9,931 nucleotides of DNA. Source: DASRTE01 sp035316885 (GTDB taxonomy: Bacteria > Actinomycetota > Actinomycetes > Jiangellales > Jiangellaceae). This document shows, in pieces, positions 4,907 to 9,931 of this stretch. A program made the translations under genes and the position numbers. The stretch is from assembly GCA_035316885.1 (NCBI GenBank), contig DATHII010000251.1:1-9931 (forward strand), in the 5' to 3' direction. The first letter of the stretch is position 1. Each line of letters opens with the position of its first letter. The notes under the pieces are model-generated. The model saw only the letters and a program-made list of their open reading frames with translations. It ran no database searches and had not been told where the DNA came from.

Positions 4907-5848
4907 TCAGCGAGTGGCGAGTGGCTCCTCGCGGGCCTGGAGGGCCTGGCGGTAGAGGCGTCCGGCGCGGTACGAGGAGCGGACGAGCGGCCCTGACATC
5001 ACGCCGGCGAATCCGTCCGCCTCGGCCTCCTCGCGCAGGGCGACGAACTCCTCGGGCCTCACCCAGCGCTCCACCGGGTGATGACGCGGCGAGGGACGCA
5101 GGTACTGCGTGATCGTGACCAGGTCGCACCCGGCCTCATGCAGGTCGCTCAGCGCCTGCGACACCTCCTCCATCGTCTCGCCCATTCCGAGGATGAGGTT
5201 CGACTTCGTGACCATGCCTGCGGCCCGTGCCATCGACAGGACGTCGAGAGAGCGGTCGTAGCGGAACGCGGGCCGGATCCGCTTGAAGATCCGCGGGACA
5301 GTCTCGACGTTGTGTGCGAACACCTCCGGCTCGGCGTCGAACACCAGCTGCAGCAGTTCGGAGTGTCCGGAGAAGTCGGGCGTGAGGATCTCGACGCCGG
5401 TGCCAGGGTTGAGCGCGTGAATGGCCCGGATGGTCTCGGCGTAGAGCCACGCGCCCTCATCGTCGAGATCGTCCCGGGCGACACCGGTGACCGTGGCGTA
5501 GCGCAGGCCCATGGCCTGCACCGACTCGGCGACGCGCCGTGGCTCGTCGCGGTCGAGGGGCTCGGGCCGGCCGGTGTCGATCTGACAGAAGTCGCAGCGC
5601 CGCGTGCACTGGTCGCCACCGATGAGGAAGGTGGCCTCGCGGTCCTCCCAGCACTCGAAGATGTTGGGGCAGCCGGCTTCCTGGCAGACGGTGTGCAAGC
5701 CCTCGCGTTTCACCAGCGCCTGGAGTTCGCGGTACTCAGGCCCCATCCGCGCCGTCGTCTTGATCCACGACGGCTTCTTCTCGATCGGGGTCTCGCTGTT
5801 GCGCACCTCGAGGCGCAGCAATCGACGGCCTTCCGGTGCGGCACTCAC
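4907..5848 (-). CDS. lipA: Lipoyl synthase
   Basis: This radical SAM enzyme inserts two sulphur atoms into protein-bound octanoyl groups to make lipoate. At 313 residues it has family length. Cys81, Cys85 and Cys88 (CTRRCDFC) bind the radical SAM cluster. Cys55, Cys60 and Cys66 (CQEAGCPNIFEC) bind the auxiliary cluster that is consumed as sulphur donor. The C-terminal RSSY motif (VRSSYRAG) supplies the Ser ligand of that cluster. The start is GTG 5848, 9 bases after the lipB stop, so the two are surely co-transcribed; the ribosome binding site is weak and coupling is likely. A 276-base gap then separates lipA from DUF4191, containing only a 10-base direct repeat GCCAGCCCGC (4872-4881, 4891-4900) and a CCCCCGGGGG palindrome that I do not interpret. 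No lesion is seen. Confidence 0.98.
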   Translation of the reverse strand: MSAAPEGRRLLRLEVRNSETPIEKKPSWIKTTARMGPEYRELQALVKREGLHTVCQEAGCPNIFECWEDREATFLIGGDQCTRRCDFCQIDTGRPEPLDRDEPRRVAESVQAMGLRYATVTGVARDDLDDEGAWLYAETIRAIHALNPGTGVEILTPDFSGHSELLQLVFDAEPEVFAHNVETVPRIFKRIRPAFRYDRSLDVLSMARAAGMVTKSNLILGMGETMEEVSQALSDLHEAGCDLVTITQYLRPSPRHHPVERWVRPEEFVALREEAEADGFAGVMSGPLVRSSYRAGRLYRQALQAREEPLATR

Positions 5849-5857
5849 GCGCTCAGC

Positions 5858-6535
5858 CTACGCTGCCGGGCCGGCCGCTCCGGCGGCGACGGGGGTCGCC
5901 AACAGGCCGGGTAGGTGGTGCTCGACCACGGGTAGGACGTCGGCAACGGTGACCCGGTGGCCGAGTTCTGCCGAAAGCGACGTGACGCTCGCATCGGCGA
6001 TTCCGCACGGCACGATCCGACCGAACCAGGACAGGTCGCAGTCGCAGTTGAGGGCGAACCCGTGCATGCTCACGCCCTGTGCGACCCGCAGCCCGATCGC
6101 CGCGAGCTTGCGCACGGGGCCGCGATCGTCGGCCGGGATCCATACCCCACTGCGGCCCTTCACCTCGACCCGGCCGGCGACGATGCCGAACTCGGTGCAC
6201 ACGTCGATGAGCACCTGCTCGACTCGGCGGACGAACGCGATGACGTCGATCGGGTCGGGCAGCCGGACGATCGGGTAACCGACGAGCTGGCCGGGGCCGT
6301 GCCAGGTGATCTTCCCACCTCGGTCGACGTCGATGACGGGCGCTCCGGCGTCGAGCAGGGGACGCTCGTGGGGCTCCGTGCGCTTGCCTGCGGTGTAGAC
6401 CGGCTCGTGCTCGAGCAGCACGACCGTGTCGGCGATCTCGCCGGCGACGCGGGCCGCGTGAAGCCGTCGCTGTTCGTCCCACGCGACCTGGTACGGGACC
6501 GGCGCCTCGTGGCGAATCAGCTGCGGAGAGGTCAC
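5858..6535 (-). CDS. lipB: Octanoyl-ACP:protein octanoyltransferase
   Basis: LipB moves octanoate from acyl carrier protein to the lipoyl domains of 2-oxoacid dehydrogenases and the glycine cleavage H protein; LipA, encoded next, completes lipoate. The protein has 225 residues. Motifs are RGGKITWHGPGQLVGYP at 72-88, the catalytic Lys143 (RKLAAIG), SMHGFALN at 156-163, and the nucleophile Cys177 (VPCGI) with D-A-S-V-T-S-L after it. The start is GTG 6535, chosen because the conserved domain begins soon after and a GGGTGG-like site lies a few bases upstream. The last ~15 residues are an Ala/Gly/Pro tail. The gene is divergent from the kinase-like gene, with 144 bases between starts. Confidence 0.97.
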   Translation of the reverse strand: MTSPQLIRHEAPVPYQVAWDEQRRLHAARVAGEIADTVVLLEHEPVYTAGKRTEPHERPLLDAGAPVIDVDRGGKITWHGPGQLVGYPIVRLPDPIDVIAFVRRVEQVLIDVCTEFGIVAGRVEVKGRSGVWIPADDRGPVRKLAAIGLRVAQGVSMHGFALNCDCDLSWFGRIVPCGIADASVTSLSAELGHRVTVADVLPVVEHHLPGLLATPVAAGAAGPAA

Positions 6536-6679
6536 CGGTCCACCCTACGCGCGACGCCGTGCGGGCAACGTCCGGCCGTCGGCCCAACCAGGCGGATGCA
6601 GGCCCGATCGGTCGGTACGGGCTGTGGACAGTGTCTGGTCGGGCACGCAGAGATCGGCGGCATTTGCGACGATGGTCCG

Positions 6680-8326
6680 ATGGACTTCCCCGTGTACGTG
6701 CCGGGCTATGCCGTGGAGGGGCCGCTCGGCAGCGACGGCAACCCATCGGTATGGGTCGCCCGCGAGGAAGCCGGCGGGCGGCGGGTCGCGCTGAAGCTGT
6801 TGCCCCTGACCGACCCGGAGGCCCGCGAACGGGCGCGGCGCGAGGTGGCGCTGATGACTGCGGTCGACCACCCGCACGTGCTCCCGGTGTACGGCGTCGT
6901 CGACGTCCCGGGCGCCCTGGTGGTCGTGCTCGAACTGGCCGACGGCGGCAGCCTGGCCGACCTGCTTGCTGCAAGAGGAACGCTCTCGCCCGGCGAGGTC
7001 GTCACGGTGTGCGCCCCGACGGCCCAGGCGCTCGCCGAGCTGCACACACTCGGTCTGGTCCACGGCGATGTGTCGCCGGAGGCCGTCCTGTTCTCCGCTG
7101 ACGGTCGGCCCATGCTCGCCGACCTCGGGCTCTCGCACATCGCCGGCGGCCACGTCGCCGACCTCGGCGTGGTGCCCGGGTTCTCGGCCCCAGAGGTGGT
7201 TGCCGGTTACCCCGCCCAGCCCGGCTCGGACGTCTACGGGCTGGCGGCGGTCGCCCTGCGTGCCCTGACCGGATACGTCCCCACCCAGGCGATCCTGCTG
7301 CCGGGTATCCCGCCCGCCACCCAGGGGGCGCTCGCGCAGGCGATGCATCCCGACCCGACTCGCCGGCCCGACGCCGCGTCGCTGGGAAACGCCTTGTTCG
7401 TCCTCGCCGACCCCGAGCCGGTCGGCATCGGTGATGTTCCCATCGTCGACGCTGATGAGCCAGCCACACCGCCGCCGCACCGGTCGCGTCGCGCAGCGCG
7501 TGAGGCGGAGGACGAGCACGACACGCCGCCGGCCATGGGCCGGAGCATCTCGCCAGCTCATGCGACCGAAGCTCTGCCGGACCCGGTACCGCGGGTGGCC
7601 GGTCCCGCTGCCGGCACGGTCCATCCGGCGGAGGTCATGACCCCGCCCCATCGACGACGCCGCCTCGCGGCCGAGCCGGAGCCGCGGTCGCGCCGGCCCG
7701 AGGCCGAGCCGGAGCCGAGGTCGGGACGGCGCCGCGGGCGTCTGCGCAGGGTCGACGTCATGCGGGTGATTGCGCTGGTCATCGCGATCCCGGTGATCGT
7801 GGCCGGTGCCGCCTTCGCGGTGATGCAGTTGACGAACGGTGGTGACCCGGAGTCGTTGCCGGGGGCCGATCGGTTGAACTCGCCGGGGGAGGCCGAGGTT
7901 CCGGTCGATCTGTGCGGAGGGCCACAGCCCGCACCGACCGAGGAGCCGCCGGAAGTCAGCGACTGGACGCAGGTGGTTCAGAGCCTGTACGTCTTACGCA
8001 CCGAGGCGTTCGCGGAGGTCGACGCGTCCGCCCTCTGCGATGTCTACGCGCCCACAAGCCAGGTGCTCGCAGAGGACGCCGAGCTGCTCCAGCTCTACGC
8101 CGACGCGGGCGTCCACACCGAGGGCTTGGCCTTCGAGGTGGTCACCGCGGAGTTGGTGTCGCAGGAGGGCGGGCGGGTCGCGCTCGAGATCACTGACCGA
8201 TTACCGCCCTACCAGCTCGTCGACGAGAGCGGCGAGGTTGTCGCCGAGAAGGAAGGGCTGCCCGAGGCGACCTGGCAGGCCGAGCTCGTCCCTGCGCCCG
8301 ACGCCTCGGGTTGGCGATTCGGCTGA
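6680..8326 (+). CDS. Kinase-like transmembrane receptor, probable pseudokinase with extracellular NTF2-like domain
   Basis: The product has 548 residues. Residues 8-243 have the Ser/Thr kinase (PknB-like) fold. The glycine loop is degenerate (GPLGSDGNPSVW), but VALK with Lys39, helix-C Glu55, DLG (Asp148) and APE (170-172) are kept. The catalytic loop reads HGDVSPEAVL at 128-137 instead of HRDLKPENVL: Asp130 remains, but the usual Lys is Ser132 and the metal-binding Asn is Ala135. Residues 245-358 are a Pro/Arg/Glu-rich linker with an 11-residue repeat containing AEPEPRS (331-337, 342-348). A membrane helix spans about 363-384. The outer domain (about 385-548) has two Cys (412, 453) and a pattern like NTF2/SnoaL-type domains: W-x-x-VVQSLYVLRTEAF, then LCDVYAPTS, and a final WRF. 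It stands against the direction of all flanking core genes and ends 11 bases from the convergent gene. ATG 6680 was chosen because kinase homology begins just after it. Low catalytic activity or signalling by binding is inferred. Confidence 0.85.
   Translation: MDFPVYVPGYAVEGPLGSDGNPSVWVAREEAGGRRVALKLLPLTDPEARERARREVALMTAVDHPHVLPVYGVVDVPGALVVVLELADGGSLADLLAARGTLSPGEVVTVCAPTAQALAELHTLGLVHGDVSPEAVLFSADGRPMLADLGLSHIAGGHVADLGVVPGFSAPEVVAGYPAQPGSDVYGLAAVALRALTGYVPTQAILLPGIPPATQGALAQAMHPDPTRRPDAASLGNALFVLADPEPVGIGDVPIVDADEPATPPPHRSRRAAREAEDEHDTPPAMGRSISPAHATEALPDPVPRVAGPAAGTVHPAEVMTPPHRRRRLAAEPEPRSRRPEAEPEPRSGRRRGRLRRVDVMRVIALVIAIPVIVAGAAFAVMQLTNGGDPESLPGADRLNSPGEAEVPVDLCGGPQPAPTEEPPEVSDWTQVVQSLYVLRTEAFAEVDASALCDVYAPTSQVLAEDAELLQLYADAGVHTEGLAFEVVTAELVSQEGGRVALEITDRLPPYQLVDESGEVVAEKEGLPEATWQAELVPAPDASGWRFG
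7670..7723 (+). repeat. Direct repeat in the kinase-like gene linker
   Basis: Two 21-base copies (7670-7690 and 7703-7723) differ at one base and lie 33 bases apart, so reading frame is kept. They encode the two AEPEPRS units just before the membrane helix. Such repeats can change copy number and alter linker length. Confidence 0.7.
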
Positions 8327-8337
8327 ACGGCCGCGGC

Positions 8338-9231
8338 TCAGCGCAGCGCCGCGGCGATGATCGCGGGTGCGTCCGGATGCCGGTGCTCGAAACCGGCCTC
8401 GATCAGGCGGGCGGGCACGACGCGCAGGCTGTTGGCCACCTGATCGGCGAAACCGCCGAGGCGGATCCGCAGAGCGAACTTGGGCACGGGAAGGATGGCC
8501 GGCCTGCCGACTGCCCTGGCGAGCACGCGCGTGAACTCGGCGTTGGTCAACGGTTCGGGAGCTGTGACGTTGTAAGGCCCAGAGCAGCCGTGCGTCTCGA
8601 CCAGGAACCGCAACGCGCGCACTGCGTCGTCGAGGGATACAGGACTCCAGTACTGCTCGCCTCCGCCGAGCGGACCGCCCAGGCCTAGGCGGAAGAACGG
8701 GAGCATCTGCGCGAACGCCCAGCCCCTACTCGTCATCACCGGGCCGAGGCGGGTGTGACAAACCGCGATATCAGCCGCCACGGCGGGAGCGGCCGCGGCC
8801 TCCCAGTCGCGGCAGACCTCCGCGAGGAACCCCTCGCCCGTCGGCTCGTCCTCGTCGATGATGTCGGACCCGTGGTCCAAGCCGTATGCGTCGATTGCCG
8901 AACCCGAGACGAGTACTCGAGGCTGCTCGGGAAGAGCAGCCAGAGCGGTGGCGAGCGTGTGGGTGGCCCCGACCCGGCTGGTGCGGATGGTCCGCCGATA
9001 GTCGCGCGTCCACCGGTGGTCGAACAGGCTGGCGCCGGCGAGGTTCACCGCAGCCTCGACGCTTTCGAGGGCCGTCGGGTCGAGGCGGCCGGCCGCCGGG
9101 TCCCACGGGACCTCGTCGGCGGCCTGCGCCGGCCTTCGGACGAGTCGGATCACCTCGTGGCCGTCGGCGGTCAACGACTCGCGCAGAGCGGTGCCGACCA
9201 AGCCGCTGGAGCCGGTGATGGCGACGCGCAT
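8338..9231 (-). CDS. TIGR01777 family NAD(P)-binding epimerase-like protein
   Basis: This 297-residue protein belongs to the extended SDR superfamily. The Rossmann motif GSSGLVG at about 7-13 binds NAD(P), followed by NLAG and VSGSAIDAYG, where the Tyr is at the catalytic position of this family. The C-terminus (LRVVPARLIEAGFEHRHPD) is the DUF1731 domain that marks TIGR01777 proteins; in M. tuberculosis the equivalent is Rv2216, also next to dlaT. Substrate is unknown. I chose ATG 9231, 14 bases after the stop of the upstream E2 gene; a TTG at 9237 would add two residues (M-I). No ribosome binding site is clear, so translation may be coupled to the E2 gene. The 3' end converges on the kinase-like gene with an 11-base gap. 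No lesion is seen. Confidence 0.92.
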   Translation of the reverse strand: MRVAITGSSGLVGTALRESLTADGHEVIRLVRRPAQAADEVPWDPAAGRLDPTALESVEAAVNLAGASLFDHRWTRDYRRTIRTSRVGATHTLATALAALPEQPRVLVSGSAIDAYGLDHGSDIIDEDEPTGEGFLAEVCRDWEAAAAPAVAADIAVCHTRLGPVMTSRGWAFAQMLPFFRLGLGGPLGGGEQYWSPVSLDDAVRALRFLVETHGCSGPYNVTAPEPLTNAEFTRVLARAVGRPAILPVPKFALRIRLGGFADQVANSLRVVPARLIEAGFEHRHPDAPAIIAAALR

Positions 9232-9245
9232 GATCAACAGTGTGG

Positions 9246-9931
9246 TCAGACGCCTAGGTCGCCCTCGAACTGGCCACCTTCCAGCCGCTGCTTGATCGTG
9301 CCGAGGAACCGGGCGGCGTCGGCGCCGTCGACGAGCCGGTGGTCGTAGGTCAACGAGAGGAAGACCATCGACCTGATCGCGATGCTCTCGGCCCCCATGT
9401 TGTCCGTGACGACGACCGGCCGCTTGACCACCGCGCCCGTGCCCAGGATGCCCACCTGCGGCTGGTTGATGATCGGGGTATCGATCAATACGCCCCGGCT
9501 GCCGGTGTTGGTCAACGTGAACGTGCCACCAGACAGCTCGTCCGGCATGATCTTGTTGTTGCGGGTGCGGTCGGCCAGGTCGGCGATCTTGCGGGCAAGA
9601 CCCGCGATGTTGAGATCGCCCGCGTCACGGATGACGGGCACGAGCAGGCCGCGATCGGTGTCGACTGCGATACCGAGGTGCTCGGCGTCGAAGTAGGTGA
9701 TCTCACCCTTCTCGGTGTCGATCGTGGCATTGACGCTCGGGTGCGCCTTGAGCGCCTCGACCGTGGCCTTCGCGAAGAACGGCAGGAAGGACAGCTTGAC
9801 GCCTTCGCGGGCAAGGAAGCCGGCCTTGGCCTGCTGGCGCAGCCTCGCGATCGCGGACACGTCGACCTCGAGGACCGTCGTGAGCTGCGCCGACACCTGG
9901 AGCGACTCGATCATGCGCCGGGCGATGATCG
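9246..9931 (-). CDS. Dihydrolipoamide acyltransferase (E2), C-terminal catalytic domain, 5' end outside window
   Basis: Only about the last 228 residues are seen; the lipoyl and E3-binding domains lie beyond the right edge. The visible part is the 2-oxoacid dehydrogenase acyltransferase domain, starting near IIARRMIESLQVSAQLTTVLEVDVS. It contains KLSFLPFFAKA, AVDTDRGLLVPVIRDA, the TNTGSRGVLIDTPIINQPQ stretch, and the active-site motif YDHRLVDGADAARFL with the catalytic His and the Asp two residues before the Gly. This E2 is the acceptor of lipoate made by LipB and LipA encoded further along the same strand, which explains the linkage. It is either the pyruvate or the 2-oxoglutarate E2 (dlaT or sucB); the M. 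tuberculosis gene in this position, Rv2215, is dlaT. I do not assign one from the sequence. Confidence 0.95.
   Translation of the reverse strand, partial: IIARRMIESLQVSAQLTTVLEVDVSAIARLRQQAKAGFLAREGVKLSFLPFFAKATVEALKAHPSVNATIDTEKGEITYFDAEHLGIAVDTDRGLLVPVIRDAGDLNIAGLARKIADLADRTRNNKIMPDELSGGTFTLTNTGSRGVLIDTPIINQPQVGILGTGAVVKRPVVVTDNMGAESIAIRSMVFLSLTYDHRLVDGADAARFLGTIKQRLEGGQFEGDLGV

Noticed and set aside
2117..4996. Two long plus-strand open frames (2117-3181 and 3191-4996) opposite glnA and DUF4191
   Set aside because: They lie opposite well-identified genes, have no family signature and biased composition; such antisense frames are expected in GC-rich DNA.
5957..6679. Upstream extension of the kinase-like frame across lipB
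   Set aside because: The frame is open by chance through lipB on the other strand; kinase homology begins only after ATG 6680.
6545..7651. Long minus-strand open frame opposite the kinase-like gene
   Set aside because: Arg/Gly-rich translation without motifs, overlapping a plus-strand gene with clear kinase motifs.
1..9931. CRISPR array, insertion sequence, prophage, toxin-antitoxin or defence system
   Set aside because: No spaced repeat array, transposase, integrase or defence-family motif was seen on either strand.

Overview
The window is GC-rich, densely coded DNA of an actinobacterium (Actinomycetota). The strongest evidence is a block that matches, in gene content and order, the Mycobacterium tuberculosis Rv2215-Rv2220 region: dihydrolipoamide acyltransferase (E2), a TIGR01777 epimerase-like protein, lipB, lipA, a DUF4191 membrane protein and glnA. 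A GlnR-type operator ahead of glnA and the Tyr adenylylation site in GlnA fit this assignment. I cannot name the genus.

Right part (about 2300-9931): all core genes lie on the minus strand. Read in the direction of transcription they are the 3' end of the E2 acyltransferase gene, a TIGR01777 NAD-binding protein, lipB, lipA (9 bases after lipB), a two-helix DUF4191 membrane protein, and type I glutamine synthetase. LipB transfers an octanoyl group to carrier domains such as those of E2, and LipA inserts the sulphurs, so the block makes and uses lipoate. One gene breaks the pattern: a kinase-like membrane receptor on the plus strand at 6680-8326, inserted between lipB and the TIGR01777 gene. 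Its catalytic loop has lost key residues and it has a predicted extracellular domain. The RDD gene that sits before glnA in M. tuberculosis is absent.

Left part (1-2335) is accessory-looking and partly decayed. It holds the 3'-truncated view of a gene that appears to join a transmembrane segment to half of a VOC (glyoxalase-fold) domain, an intact PRC-barrel protein behind a SigF/SigB-like promoter, and a strong hairpin after it. Next come two facing gene remnants (aldo/keto reductase on plus, alpha/beta hydrolase on minus) that appear fused by a deletion, and then an intact dienelactone-hydrolase-family gene that was probably in an operon with the dead hydrolase. The 413-base spacer between this gene and glnA has no convincing gene but holds four hairpins.

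I found no tRNA, rRNA, CRISPR array, insertion sequence or phage gene. No clearly new multi-gene system is visible. The points most worth following are the kinase-like insertion, the chimeric VOC gene, the convergent pseudogene scar and the hairpin-rich spacer.
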